Shown here one piece after another: positions 1 through 8,214 of a stretch of DNA of 64,000 bases. How positions within the stretch are numbered: position 1 is the first letter of the stretch; every line of letters begins with the position of its first letter. The position numbers and the translations under genes were made by a program. The stretch is from Mycobacterium sp. 852002-51057_SCH5723018 (lineage in GTDB: Bacteria; Actinomycetota; Actinomycetes; Mycobacteriales; Mycobacteriaceae). Below the pieces are notes generated by a model. That model worked only from the letters and a program-made list of their open reading frames with translations, did not search any database and was not told the DNA's origin. The stretch lies in NCBI RefSeq assembly GCF_001667035.1, contig NZ_LZIR01000127.1:115038-179037 (forward strand). Reading direction: 5' to 3'.

Positions 1-8
1 GTGGGGAA

Positions 9-362
9 TTGCCCGAGCCGGTGCTGGCTTCGATCGCCGGTTACTACCTTCGTGCGACGACCACATCGCGGCCGATGAGCCGGCTGATCGCGGTGGTCAT
101 GCTCGTCTTGCTGGGCTCGCTCGCCGTCGAGGTGGTGCGGGCTCACGAGCCCGCGTGGCTACTGGCGACGTCGGCCGCGCTCGCGGGCGTCCCGATACTG
201 CTGGCGCTGGCGCGCACGGTACCCAACGCGGTCCGGCTGGGACGCCGTGCGGACAGCACGGCCGAGCAGACTCGTCTGGCACGGGCCATCTGCCGGGATC
301 ACCTGGCCTGTGCCGGCTGTATGGTCGCATTCCTCGTCATGTGGACGGCGCACACTCTCTGA
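9..362 (+). CDS. Small membrane protein of unknown function, possibly 5'-truncated by the window edge
   Basis: The reading frame starts at a TTG eight bases into the window and has no stop upstream of it, so the true start may lie outside. The 117 residues contain three hydrophobic segments (about 23-42, 49-68 and 98-116) separated by short charged loops. This suggests a small polytopic inner-membrane protein. Two cysteines sit in the motif CAGC just before the last segment. I do not recognise a family. It runs in the same direction as the next gene, but a 115-base gap containing a KstR-type operator separates them, so they are probably not co-transcribed. Confidence 0.6.
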   Translation: MPEPVLASIAGYYLRATTTSRPMSRLIAVVMLVLLGSLAVEVVRAHEPAWLLATSAALAGVPILLALARTVPNAVRLGRRADSTAEQTRLARAICRDHLACAGCMVAFLVMWTAHTL

Positions 363-426
363 CACCTCGTAGTGCCGACGCGCCGATGGGGGGCGGCTGG
401 CCACGTCAGCGCCGTCCGTACTAAAC

Positions 427-440
427 TAGAACACGTTCCA
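427..440. promoter_or_regulatory. KstR operator upstream of the nitronate monooxygenase gene
   Basis: The 14 bases TAGAACACGTTCCA match every fixed position of the mycobacterial KstR consensus TnnAACnnGTTnnA. The site ends 37 bases before the start codon of the next gene, a normal position for a repressor site in a promoter. KstR is the TetR-family repressor of cholesterol catabolism and is released by a sterol-derived CoA thioester. As I recall, the M. tuberculosis orthologue of the downstream gene (Rv1894c) is in the KstR regulon. The match is seen directly; binding is inferred. Confidence 0.75.
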
Positions 441-477
441 ATTCTTTTAGCGTCGGTCAAGCTTTCCAGGAGTAGGC

Positions 478-1608
478 ATGCACACCGCGATCTGCGACGA
501 CCTCGGTATCGAGTTTCCGATCTTCGCCTTCACCCACTGCCGCGATGTCGTGGTCGCTGTCAGCAAGGCCGGTGGTTTCGGCGTGCTCGGCGCGGTCGGC
601 TTCACGCCTGAGCAGCTGGAGATCGAGCTCAATTGGATCGACGAGAACATCGGCGACCACCCCTACGGCGTCGACATCGTGATCCCGAACAAGTACGAGG
701 GAATGGACTCGCACCTTTCCGCCGAGGAGCTGGCGGAAACGCTGCGCAAGATGGTGCCCCAGGAGCACCTCGACTTCGCCAAGAAGATCCTCGCGGATCA
801 CGGTGTTCCCGTGGAAAACGCCGACGAGGACACCTTGCAGTTGCTGGGCTGGACGGAGGCGACGGCCACCCCGCAGGTCGAAATGGCGCTGAAGCATCCG
901 AAGGTGCGGATGATCGCCAATGCGCTGGGCACTCCCCCGCCCGACATGATCAAGCACATCCACGACTCCGGTCGCAAGGTGGCGGCCCTGTGCGGCTCGC
1001 CGTCGCAGGCCCGCAAGCACGCCGACGCTGGCGTGGACATCGTCATCGCCCAGGGCGGCGAGGCCGGTGGCCACTGCGGCGAGGTGGGCTCAATCGTGTT
1101 GTGGCCGCAGGTCGTTAAGGAAATCGCCCCGGTGCCGGTGCTGGCGGCGGGTGGCATCGGCAGCGGCCAGCAGATCGCGGCGGCACTGGCGCTCGGCGCC
1201 CAAGGGGCGTGGACCGGCTCGCAGTGGCTGATGGTCGAGGAGGCCTCCAACACCCCGGTTCAGCAACAGGCGTACGCCAAGGCGTCCAGCCGGGACACCG
1301 TGCGCAGCCGTTCCTTCACCGGGAAGCCGGCCCGTATGCTGCGCAACGACTGGACCGAGGCGTGGGAGCAGCCCGACAACCCGAAGCCGCTCGGAATGCC
1401 GTTGCAGTACATGGTTTCTGGCATGGCCGTGCGGGCCACCAACAAGTACCCGAACGAGACCGTCGACGTCGCGTTCAATCCGGTCGGTCAGGTGGTCGGG
1501 CAGTTCAGCAAGGTGGAGAAGACGTCGACGGTCATCGAGCGGTGGGTGCAGGAGTACCTGGAAGCCACCAACAGGCTGGACGAGCTGAACGCCGCCGCGG
1601 CCGTCTGA
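478..1608 (+). CDS. Nitronate monooxygenase (2-nitropropane dioxygenase family), Rv1894c orthologue
   Basis: This 376-residue protein is an FMN-dependent TIM-barrel enzyme of the nitronate monooxygenase family, which oxidises alkyl nitronates; the natural substrate in mycobacteria is unknown. The catalytic-type motif AQGGEAGGHCG lies at about 191-201 with the candidate catalytic His at 199. The FMN phosphate-binding strand AAGGIGSG is at 223-230. The ATG has a good AGGAG five bases upstream. Length and position agree with Rv1894c, which lies next to Rv1893 as here. A perfect KstR-type operator upstream suggests induction during sterol breakdown. A trans-enoyl reductase-like role has been suggested for related proteins and cannot be excluded. 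Confidence 0.88.
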   Translation: MHTAICDDLGIEFPIFAFTHCRDVVVAVSKAGGFGVLGAVGFTPEQLEIELNWIDENIGDHPYGVDIVIPNKYEGMDSHLSAEELAETLRKMVPQEHLDFAKKILADHGVPVENADEDTLQLLGWTEATATPQVEMALKHPKVRMIANALGTPPPDMIKHIHDSGRKVAALCGSPSQARKHADAGVDIVIAQGGEAGGHCGEVGSIVLWPQVVKEIAPVPVLAAGGIGSGQQIAAALALGAQGAWTGSQWLMVEEASNTPVQQQAYAKASSRDTVRSRSFTGKPARMLRNDWTEAWEQPDNPKPLGMPLQYMVSGMAVRATNKYPNETVDVAFNPVGQVVGQFSKVEKTSTVIERWVQEYLEATNRLDELNAAAAV

Positions 1609-1648
1609 TCGACGGCTATTCGTCGGCTAGTCGTCGGCGATTGGTCGG

Positions 1649-1870
1649 CTATTCGTCGTCTAATTCATCCCGGCCGGTCAACACCTCTTTGGCCCGATCC
1701 ACCGCGTACGTGCCGATGTCGATGGAGTTCTGAACGATGCCGCTGGCACCACCGGCGAGATCACCGCGGATGATGTCGCCGGCGTGTTCGACGATGTCCG
1801 AAGCCTTTTCGACGGCGTTGGTCGCGATGTCCTTGGCCGCGTCGACCGCGTCTTTGGGATTGAAGCCCAT
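1649..1870 (-). CDS. Small amphipathic helical protein, Rv1893 orthologue
   Basis: This 73-residue protein is rich in Ala, Asp, Val and Lys. It has repeated DAAKD/EKASD/RAKE patterns that predict amphipathic helices, and an acidic C-terminus (DELDDE). It has no signal peptide, cysteines or catalytic motif. An AAAGGA ribosome-binding site precedes the ATG. It converges with the nitronate monooxygenase gene, as Rv1893 does with Rv1894c. The function is unknown; its look recalls small stress-associated helical proteins (CsbD/YtxH-like), but that is only resemblance. Confidence 0.72.
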   Translation of the reverse strand: MGFNPKDAVDAAKDIATNAVEKASDIVEHAGDIIRGDLAGGASGIVQNSIDIGTYAVDRAKEVLTGRDELDDE

Positions 1871-1927
1871 CGGAGTGTCCTTTCGTTGCAGCGCCTTTGA
1901 TACGACTCTAGACGCGCCGAGCGGGCG

Positions 1928-2230
1928 TCAGTAGTTCACCAAGGTGCGCCAATAGTCTTCGGGAATCTCGGCGCCGGAGCGCAATATCCGTGCCAGTCCG
2001 ACGGCCATCGCGATGCCGAGCAGGCCCAGCCAAAGCCCGGCCAAGGCGATCACTCCCCACAGCACGGCGGTGACCGTCGGCCACGGCGACAGCACGGCGA
2101 GCACCGGCGCGAAAAAGAAGCCTGCCCCGATGTACCAGGCCGAGCCGGCACGATCGGATGCCAGGACGAAGCGCAGCCAGCGCGGGATCTGGGCGGCGGG
2201 CCGGGCGTCATTCATCGGCCGGCCCGTCAC
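1928..2230 (-). CDS. Conserved membrane protein, Rv1892 orthologue
   Basis: With the GTG start this is a 100-residue protein. Two hydrophobic segments follow a basic N-terminal region: one around YIGAGFFFAPVLAVL and one long segment from TVTAVLWGVIALAG through LLGIAMAVGLA. The C-terminus is EDYWRTLVNY. The GTG overlaps the stop of the upstream secreted-protein gene as GTGA, which suggests translational coupling and favours it over the internal ATG at 2215. Size and neighbour match Rv1892. No family function is known to me. Confidence 0.72.
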   Translation of the reverse strand: MTGRPMNDARPAAQIPRWLRFVLASDRAGSAWYIGAGFFFAPVLAVLSPWPTVTAVLWGVIALAGLWLGLLGIAMAVGLARILRSGAEIPEDYWRTLVNY

Positions 2231-2640
2231 GACGAGGGCGGGAAGAACCCTGCTCCGGTGAACCATCCCTCTTGCCAGCCTTGGTCTCCCAGGCACAGCA
2301 TGGGAAGCCCGCGATCCGACTGTGCGGCGGACTGCGGGCCGGGGCACTTGGCGCCGGCCTGCTGCACCCCGTACAACGGGTAGGACATCACCCAGTACCC
2401 GATGGTGGCGGGTGGGAACTGGTTGGGCGGCGGGAAGTGACAGGCCTCGGCCTGGCCGCTGGTGCCGCGCCCGAAGATGAAGCGCTCGTAGTTGTCGCAC
2501 GGCGCGCCCAGCGAGGCGTCGTAATTCATGTTCGGCACGTCACCGTCGTAACGCGGTTGGGCAGCGGCACCAGGCGCCATGCCGACGGTGCCACCCGCGA
2601 TCGCGGCGACGGCGAGTAGTTCGCGAACCATGCGCTCCAC
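2227..2640 (-). CDS. Secreted protein, Rv1891 orthologue
   Basis: This is a 137-residue precursor. A hydrophobic N-terminal segment ends in GAAAQP, giving a probable signal peptidase I cleavage after about residue 28. The mature part has four cysteines (motifs APCDNYE, EACHFPP, AKCPGP and MLCLGD), likely two disulfides, and an aromatic C-terminus (FTGAGFFPPSS). It is expected in the cell envelope or culture medium. It overlaps the following membrane protein gene by four bases, so the two are probably translated together. Function is unknown. Size, order and strand match Rv1891. Confidence 0.78.
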   Translation of the reverse strand: MERMVRELLAVAAIAGGTVGMAPGAAAQPRYDGDVPNMNYDASLGAPCDNYERFIFGRGTSGQAEACHFPPPNQFPPATIGYWVMSYPLYGVQQAGAKCPGPQSAAQSDRGLPMLCLGDQGWQEGWFTGAGFFPPSS

Positions 2641-2720
2641 CCCTTCGCGTCAGCGTCACCGGGCCTCGATGCACGGTGACCTGGGACCAAAGCATATCGA
2701 TTGTGCCGCGGGCCACAAGA

Positions 2721-3308
2721 TCACCGGCGCCGGTAGGTGCAGATGAGGACGCCCGTCCCGGTGGTCGTGGCGGAGGCCAGCTCGAGGGCGTGGGCCTGGC
2801 CGCCGCAGGGGAAGAGGCGTTTGCCGCCGCCGAGCAGGATCGGCTCGATCATCAGCCGGTATTCGTCGACGAGGTCGTGTTCGATCAGCTGCGCGGCCAA
2901 CGACGGGCTGCCCATCAGCTGTATCGCCTTACCGTCGCGGGCCCGCAGCTCACGTATCGCGCCGATCGCGTCGTCGGCGGATAGCAGAGTCGAGCCCGCC
3001 CAGTTGAGGTCGTCTTGGCTCAGCGTGCGGGATGCCACGTATTTGGGGATCTCGTTCATGCGGTCGGCGAAGGGGTCGCCGGCGCGGCCGGGCCAGGCGG
3101 CGGCCATCGTCTGCCAGGTGCGACGGCCGAACAGCAGCGCGTCGGTGTCGGCCATCGTCTCGGTGACGGCGGGCCCCATGGTTTCGGGTTCGAAGTACTG
3201 CATCGACCAGCCGCCGTGTGCGAATCCCCCGTCGGGGTCCTCGCCCTGGCCGCCCGGCGCTTGGACGACCCCGTCGAGGCTCATGAAATGGCTCAGAAGG
3301 ATGCGCAT
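2721..3308 (-). CDS. RibD C-terminal / dihydrofolate-reductase-like protein
   Basis: This 195-residue protein has the fold of the RibD reductase domain and bacterial YyaP/YwjB proteins, which bind NADPH. Visible family signatures are the start MRILLSHFMSLDGVVQAPGG, the segment DALLFGRRTWQTM and the nucleotide-loop region QLMGSPSLAAQLIEHDLVDEYRL followed by LLGGGKRLF. The chosen ATG has an AAGGCGG box just upstream; an extension to 3458 would lack one and looks non-coding. The substrate is unknown. It sits divergently from the CYP125 paralogue across about 190 bases holding a KstR-like site. This segment is not in the M. tuberculosis order I recall. Confidence 0.82.
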   Translation of the reverse strand: MRILLSHFMSLDGVVQAPGGQGEDPDGGFAHGGWSMQYFEPETMGPAVTETMADTDALLFGRRTWQTMAAAWPGRAGDPFADRMNEIPKYVASRTLSQDDLNWAGSTLLSADDAIGAIRELRARDGKAIQLMGSPSLAAQLIEHDLVDEYRLMIEPILLGGGKRLFPCGGQAHALELASATTTGTGVLICTYRRR

Positions 3309-3378
3309 GGTGCCGCCTTTTCGTTCGTGGTGCGTGGCCTTCCATACAGACCGGCGTCGCGCTGCAAACTCATCGCCG

Positions 3379-3392
3379 CTGAACATGTTGCA
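3379..3392. promoter_or_regulatory. KstR-like operator between the RibD-like gene and the CYP125 paralogue
   Basis: CTGAACATGTTGCA keeps AAC, GTT and the terminal A of the KstR consensus and differs only at the first base (C instead of T). It lies 110 bases before the P450 start and 70 bases before the divergent reductase start, so it could control either. KstR control of a CYP125 gene fits the family's role in sterol side-chain oxidation. One mismatch and the distance make this a candidate only. Confidence 0.5.
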
Positions 3393-3502
3393 ATTCGGGC
3401 TCGCGATATTGCTCCAATCCTTCCCAACCGTGGTGTAGCAGTGGTTTATTTGGCACAAGAAGGACGACTAGACGACTTCGTATCGAAGGAGTGGGCTTGC
3501 CA

Positions 3503-4807
3503 ATGTCGAAGTCAACACCGAAGCCAACCGTCGAGCCAACAGCCAAGCCGGCTCCGAATCTGCCTCCCGGGTTCGACTTCACCGACCCGGACATCTACGC
3601 CGAACGGCTGCCGGTGGAAGAACTGGCCGAGATGCGCCGAAGCGCACCGATCTGGTGGAACGAGCAGCCCCTCGGCGCGGGAGGATTCGACGACGGCGGC
3701 TTCTGGGTGGTGACCAAGCACAAGGACGTCAAGGAGATCTCGCTGCGCAGCGACGTCTTCTCCAGCCTGCAGAAGACGGCGCTGCCGCGCTACAGGGACG
3801 GCACGGTCGGCGAGCAGGTCGAGCGCGGCAAGTTCGTCCTGCTGAACATGGACGCGCCGCAACACACCCGGCTGCGCAAGATCATCTCGCGCGCCTTCAC
3901 CCCCAGGGCGGTCGAGCGGCTGCGCGACGACCTTCGCGAGCGCGCCCGCCGCATCGTCGAGACCGCCGCCGCCGAGGGCTCGGGAGACTTCGTCGAACAG
4001 GTGTCGTGCGAGCTGCCGTTGCAGGCCATCGCGGGCCTGATGGGCGTGCCGCAGGAAGACCGCAAGAAACTCTTCCACTGGTCCAACGAGATGGTCGGCG
4101 ACCAGGACCCCGAGTTCGCGAGCAACGACGCCATCACCGCCTCCGTCGAACTGATCATGTACGGCATGCAGATGGCCGCCGATAGGGCGAAGAACCCGGG
4201 CGAGGACCTGGTCACCAAGCTGATCCAGGCCGACATCGACGGCCACAAGCTCTCCGACGACGAGTTCGGCTTCTTCGTCATCTTGCTGGCCGTCGCCGGC
4301 AACGAGACCACTCGCAACTCGATCACCCAGGGCATGATGGCTTTCACCGACTTCCCCGACCAGTGGGAGCTGTTCAAGAAGGAGCGTCCCGCCACCGCGG
4401 CCGACGAGATCGTCCGGTGGGCCACGCCGGTCACGTCGTTCCAGCGCACGGCGCTCGAGGACTATGAGCTGTCCGGGGTGCAGATCAAGAAGGGCCAGCG
4501 GGTGGTGATGTTCTACCGCTCGGCCAATTTCGACGAGGAGGTGTTCGACGACCCGTTCGCCTTCAACATCCTGCGCGATCCCAACCCGCACGTGGGATTC
4601 GGCGGCACGGGCGCGCACTACTGCGTCGGTGCCAACCTGGCGCGCATGACGATCGACCTGATGTTCAACGCGATCGCCGACGTGATGCCGGATTTGGAGT
4701 CGATCGGCAAGCCGGAACGGCTACGGTCGGGCTGGCTCAACGGGATCAAGCACTGGCAGGTTGACTACCACGCCGACGGGGTGGCGAAATGCCCTGTCGC
4801 ACATTAA
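3503..4807 (+). CDS. Cytochrome P450, CYP125 family (steroid C26/27-hydroxylase paralogue)
   Basis: This 434-residue protein closely resembles CYP125A1, the cholesterol side-chain 26(27)-monooxygenase. The segment PNLPPGFDFTDPDIYAERLP, the I-helix AGNETTRN at 265-272, the EIVR ExxR motif at 302-305 and the heme loop FGGTGAHYCVGANLAR with ligand Cys374 are all present. The C-terminus CPVAH is also typical of CYP125. The ATG was chosen because GGAG lies about 11 bases upstream; starts at 3491 or 3498 are too close to it. The N-terminal 20 residues are unusually rich in Lys-Pro-Thr. It is isolated from the igr/mce4 cluster, so it is likely a second copy. The zinc alcohol dehydrogenase ten bases downstream could oxidise its alcohol product. 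Confidence 0.9.
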   Translation: MSKSTPKPTVEPTAKPAPNLPPGFDFTDPDIYAERLPVEELAEMRRSAPIWWNEQPLGAGGFDDGGFWVVTKHKDVKEISLRSDVFSSLQKTALPRYRDGTVGEQVERGKFVLLNMDAPQHTRLRKIISRAFTPRAVERLRDDLRERARRIVETAAAEGSGDFVEQVSCELPLQAIAGLMGVPQEDRKKLFHWSNEMVGDQDPEFASNDAITASVELIMYGMQMAADRAKNPGEDLVTKLIQADIDGHKLSDDEFGFFVILLAVAGNETTRNSITQGMMAFTDFPDQWELFKKERPATAADEIVRWATPVTSFQRTALEDYELSGVQIKKGQRVVMFYRSANFDEEVFDDPFAFNILRDPNPHVGFGGTGAHYCVGANLARMTIDLMFNAIADVMPDLESIGKPERLRSGWLNGIKHWQVDYHADGVAKCPVAH

Positions 4808-4816
4808 GTTAAGTCA

Positions 4817-5830
4817 ATGCCCACTCATCAAGCCGTCCGGATACAGTCCGCGGGCGGCCCGCTGGAGCTCGCCGAGGTCGAAACGCGGACGCCCGGTCGC
4901 GACGAGGTGCGCCTGACGGTCACCGCGTGCGGCATATGCGGAACCGACCGCGCCTTCGTTCACGGTGGCTTCCCGAACATTTCCTGGCCGCTGACTCCCG
5001 GGCACGAAATCGCCGGGACGATAGCCGAACTCGGCGAGGGCGTCGAAGATTTCGCGGTGGGTGACCGTGTCGGCGTCGGCTGGTTCGGGGGATGCTGCTA
5101 CCGGTGCGACCCTTGCCGCAAAGGCATTTTCATTCACTGCGTGAATGGGAAGGTCCCGAGTTGGCAGTATCCCGGTGGCTATGCGGAATCGGTGACGGTG
5201 CCGGCCAGCGCTATGGCCCGGATTCCGTCGGAACTGTCCGATGTCGAAGCCGCGCCCCTGGGGTGCGCCGGGGTCACAACCTATAACGCGCTGCGCCACA
5301 CGAAGGCGTTGCCCGGTGACCGGGTGGCGATTCTCGGCGTCGGCGGTCTCGGCCACCTCGGCGTGCAGTTCGCGCGCGCGATGGGGTTCGAGACCATCGC
5401 CATCGCCCGCGGCACCGGTAAAGCCGACGATGCCCGCGAGTTGGGCGCCCACCACTACATCGATTCCACCGCCGGCGACGTCTCCGAAGCGCTGCGGGCG
5501 CTGGGCGGGGCGGCGGTGGTCCTGGCGACCGCCGGCAACTCCCAGGCCATGGCCGACACGGTCGGCGGCCTGCTGCCCCAGGGTGAGTTGATCACGATCG
5601 GCGTGACCCCCGACCCGCTGCCCATCAGCCCCGCGCAGCTGATAACCCCCGGGCTCAGCATCGTGGGCCATCCCTCCGGCACGGCCAAAGACGTCGAAGA
5701 CACCATGCATTTCGCGGTCTTGTCGGGTGTGCGGACGTGGACCGAAGAATTGCCGCTGTCGCAGGCGGCCGAGGGTTATGCGGCATTGGAGCAGGGGCGG
5801 GCGCACTACCGCACCGTTCTGACGATGTGA
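4817..5830 (+). CDS. Zinc-dependent medium-chain alcohol dehydrogenase
   Basis: This 337-residue MDR enzyme carries the catalytic-zinc motif CGICGTDR near residue 37 and GHE in TPGHEIAGTI. The cysteine cluster CCYRCDPCRKGIFIHC corresponds to the structural-zinc lobe. A Rossmann glycine motif GVGGLGHLG lies at about 173-181. It should oxidise an alcohol to an aldehyde with NAD(P). It starts ten bases after the CYP125 paralogue, so the two are probably one operon. A P450 followed by an alcohol dehydrogenase would convert a terminal methyl to an aldehyde; this pairing is inference. The next gene starts 13 bases later. Confidence 0.86.
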   Translation: MPTHQAVRIQSAGGPLELAEVETRTPGRDEVRLTVTACGICGTDRAFVHGGFPNISWPLTPGHEIAGTIAELGEGVEDFAVGDRVGVGWFGGCCYRCDPCRKGIFIHCVNGKVPSWQYPGGYAESVTVPASAMARIPSELSDVEAAPLGCAGVTTYNALRHTKALPGDRVAILGVGGLGHLGVQFARAMGFETIAIARGTGKADDARELGAHHYIDSTAGDVSEALRALGGAAVVLATAGNSQAMADTVGGLLPQGELITIGVTPDPLPISPAQLITPGLSIVGHPSGTAKDVEDTMHFAVLSGVRTWTEELPLSQAAEGYAALEQGRAHYRTVLTM

Positions 5831-5843
5831 CTACAGTCGGCCT

Positions 5844-6392
5844 GTGACCGACCGGTGGACCCTGGACGCGTCCCACGGTGAGTTGATGATTCGCACCGGC
5901 GTCACGGGCCGGGCGGCACGCATGGGCCATCGGCTCACCATTGCGATGCGGCGCTGGCACGCCACGGTCGACTGGGCCGGCGGCGAACCGGTCACCGCGG
6001 AGCTGGCCGTCGAGATCGATTCGTTCGAGGTGATGCGCGGCGAGGGCGGGGTAAAGGGACTGTCCGGGCCGGAAAAGGCGGTGGTGAAGTCGAACGCGTT
6101 GAAGTCGCTGGACGCCGGCCGCTATCCCGAAATACGTTTCGCCACAGACCTTATCGACAGGATCGACGACGGGTACCGCCTCGCCGGCACGCTGCACATC
6201 CGCGGGAAATCCCGGAAGCACGTAATCGACCTGCGCATAGAGGATCTCGGTGACGCGTGGCGGATGTCGGCCGAATCCAGCGTTCGGCAAACAGATTACG
6301 GCGTCAAGCCGTACTCACTGCTGATGGGCTCGGTGCAGGTCGCCGACAGCGTAGCGGTGTCCTTCACCGCGGTTCACGCCAAGGGCGACTGA
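5844..6392 (+). CDS. YceI-family lipid-binding-like protein
   Basis: This 182-residue protein has the YceI pattern: an N-terminal WTLDASHGELMIRTGVTGRA, a central strand AELAVEIDSFEVMRGEGG, the signature YPEIRFATDLIDRIDDGYRL and LAGTLHIRGKSRKHVIDL. YceI proteins form a lipocalin-like barrel that binds isoprenoid-type lipids. No signal peptide is visible, so it is probably cytoplasmic. Translation starts at GTG 13 bases after the dehydrogenase stop, suggesting the same transcript. Its place before the DUF7159 gene and fbpB suggests Rv1890c or a neighbour, but I am not sure of that assignment. Confidence 0.75.
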   Translation: MTDRWTLDASHGELMIRTGVTGRAARMGHRLTIAMRRWHATVDWAGGEPVTAELAVEIDSFEVMRGEGGVKGLSGPEKAVVKSNALKSLDAGRYPEIRFATDLIDRIDDGYRLAGTLHIRGKSRKHVIDLRIEDLGDAWRMSAESSVRQTDYGVKPYSLLMGSVQVADSVAVSFTAVHAKGD

Positions 6393-6408
6393 ACTCGGGC
6401 GGCCGCTC

Positions 6409-7527
6409 CTAGGGCGTCGGCGAGTGCGCCGAATCGCCGGCGTCGCCGGGTATGTGCTCGAGAACCCTTGTCAGATAAGGCTGCCGGGCATTCGGATCCG
6501 ACTGCTGCTCGCCGCCGGCGCCGTCCTGGTCCGCGGCCGTCGCCGCGTCGGGAGCCGGCTCGCTCGTGGGCGCCTTCGATGGACGCGCGGGTGGCGTGGC
6601 CTCCGGTGGCGGGGCAACGGCGGGCGCAACGGCCTCGGCGACCTGCGGTGCCGGCGCGTGCACCACGTGCTTTGCCGGCGACGGCGCGCTGGCCGGGCCC
6701 AGCTGAATACCCACCGCGAGCGCGAGCGAGGAGACGAAGGTGATCGCGCCGGCGGCCACTGCGGCGCCGGCGTAGGACAACTTCCGTGGCGGCGACGACG
6801 CGGGTGCGGCGGCGGGTTCGCTGACATGCGCCACCAGCTGATCGTCGGTGAACTCGGTGCTCGATGCCGCGGCCAGCGCCGCGCCCCGCGCGATCGTCAC
6901 CTGGGCCATGGTCTGCGCGAAAACCGGTACCGGCAAGGCCTTTTCGAGCTGCCAGGAGAAGCCATTGATCTCGCTGTCGGGACCGACGACAACCACCCCG
7001 CCGGGACGCCATCCGTCTCGATCGAACATCCCGCGCAGCCAGCAGCTCAGGCCGTCGAGGCCGCCGCGCACCTGCTTGGTGGCCGTTTGCGTCTCGCCCT
7101 CACGGGTGTCGACCATGACGACCGTCGCCGACTCGTGTTCGAGGACGCACACCGCGGTCTGCTGGTAACCGATGACGGGGGCGATGGCCTCGGCCAGGGT
7201 CTCGACCGCATCGAGCAAGCGGACTGGCACCACGTTGTCGAAGCCTGCATCGGTCAACGCCTCAACCACCAGCGCCGCCTGCGCGGCGGCGTCGTCGCTC
7301 CACGTCAGCCCGACGAGCCGCAGATGGTGATCGCTGGCGGCCGCCAGCGCGTCCACCCGTAGCACCTCGTCCGTCACTTGCCCGGCGGTACTGACGGCGG
7401 GCACGCCACGCCCGGCGCGCACACCCATTTCTTGGTGGTCCAGGATCGTGCCGTCAGCGTCGTGCCCTTCAGCGAGGACCCAGCCGACGGTGGTCGGCGT
7501 CAGTGATAGCCCCAGTACCGTATCCAA
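6409..7527 (-). CDS. Mycobacterial DUF7159-like membrane protein, likely Rv1887 orthologue
   Basis: The 372-residue protein begins MDTVLGLSLTPTTVGWVL, a hallmark of a mycobacterial family whose N-terminal half looks like an actin/Hsp70-type ATPase domain (DTREGETQTATKQVRGG, VVVVGPDSEI). A single transmembrane helix lies at about 254-275 (YAGAAVAAGAITFVSSLALA). It is followed by about 95 Pro/Ala-rich residues, probably extracytoplasmic. It diverges from fbpB across about 690 bases, as Rv1887 does from fbpB. Function is unknown; a membrane-anchored sensor or scaffold is plausible but not shown. Confidence 0.75.
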   Translation of the reverse strand: MDTVLGLSLTPTTVGWVLAEGHDADGTILDHQEMGVRAGRGVPAVSTAGQVTDEVLRVDALAAASDHHLRLVGLTWSDDAAAQAALVVEALTDAGFDNVVPVRLLDAVETLAEAIAPVIGYQQTAVCVLEHESATVVMVDTREGETQTATKQVRGGLDGLSCWLRGMFDRDGWRPGGVVVVGPDSEINGFSWQLEKALPVPVFAQTMAQVTIARGAALAAASSTEFTDDQLVAHVSEPAAAPASSPPRKLSYAGAAVAAGAITFVSSLALAVGIQLGPASAPSPAKHVVHAPAPQVAEAVAPAVAPPPEATPPARPSKAPTSEPAPDAATAADQDGAGGEQQSDPNARQPYLTRVLEHIPGDAGDSAHSPTP

Positions 7528-8214
7528 ACTTGCACCTCAATCGTTCCCGGACCTCCGTCGCCCTCAGCCGCTATATCACGCAGCATGAAGCTCGCTGGTG
7601 TGGCGGTTCGTGAGAGCCGGAAAAGACCGGGATGTGGTCTCCATCGGCTTGCTCCGTGTGAGCCTACGCGGTCGGAGCGGGTTCGGCTGCACCGGTGTGG
7701 AATAGTCGTCAAACTCGCGGGCCGATGCGGCGAAAGCGCCTGGCCAGGCGACCCATCCGATGCACCCGGTCGCCCAAAGGTGCAGGTGACGCGCCGATGT
7801 TGGATGTCCGGCAAGGCTTTACGCGCCGGACCGCGGACCTTCGTTTTCGGCGCCGGGAAATTCTTTCGTCATCGTCATCGTCATCGACGGTTCGGGGCCG
7901 CCAATCGAACGGATGGCCGACCGCTCTCCCGCGCCGCCGCTGCGCAGGTTGTCGATATCGGCTCGGCCATTTCGATTTTGAAGCGCTCTGCCGCTTGTCG
8001 GGGGCTACACGCGCACGGCCCCCGCCTGGCGTTTTCTGCTCGGCGGGCCGCCGCGACGCGTTCATCGGGGCGCGAGGTCCCGTTACCCGAGTAGCGAAAT
8101 TCGGAGAAGAAACCGATACAAGACTGAGATAACCCCGCGTCTCAATCGACATTTGACGCATTTACACGGTAAATTCCTGCCGTGAGCACGACACTAGCGA
8201 CAAGGGGCGCAGGT
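7528..8214. other. Long divergent intergenic region between the DUF7159-like gene and fbpB
   Basis: About 690 bases without a convincing gene. Reading frames here have arginine-rich composition and no family features, so I read them as chance. Visible structure: a CGTCAT triplet-type repeat three times at 7867-7886, and the palindrome TTTACACGGTAAA at 8161-8173 just upstream of fbpB. The region must hold the fbpB promoter; I do not see a clear -35/-10 pair with normal spacing. A short TTGACG occurs at 8153-8158. Confidence 0.5.

Noticed and set aside
1649..1870. Toxin-antitoxin antitoxin of the small helical type
   Set aside because: No partner toxin is adjacent and the resemblance is limited to helix-forming composition.
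7585..8132. Open frames in the region upstream of fbpB
   Set aside because: Arginine-rich translations with no family features, overlapping each other in all directions; no gene lies here in the M. tuberculosis order.
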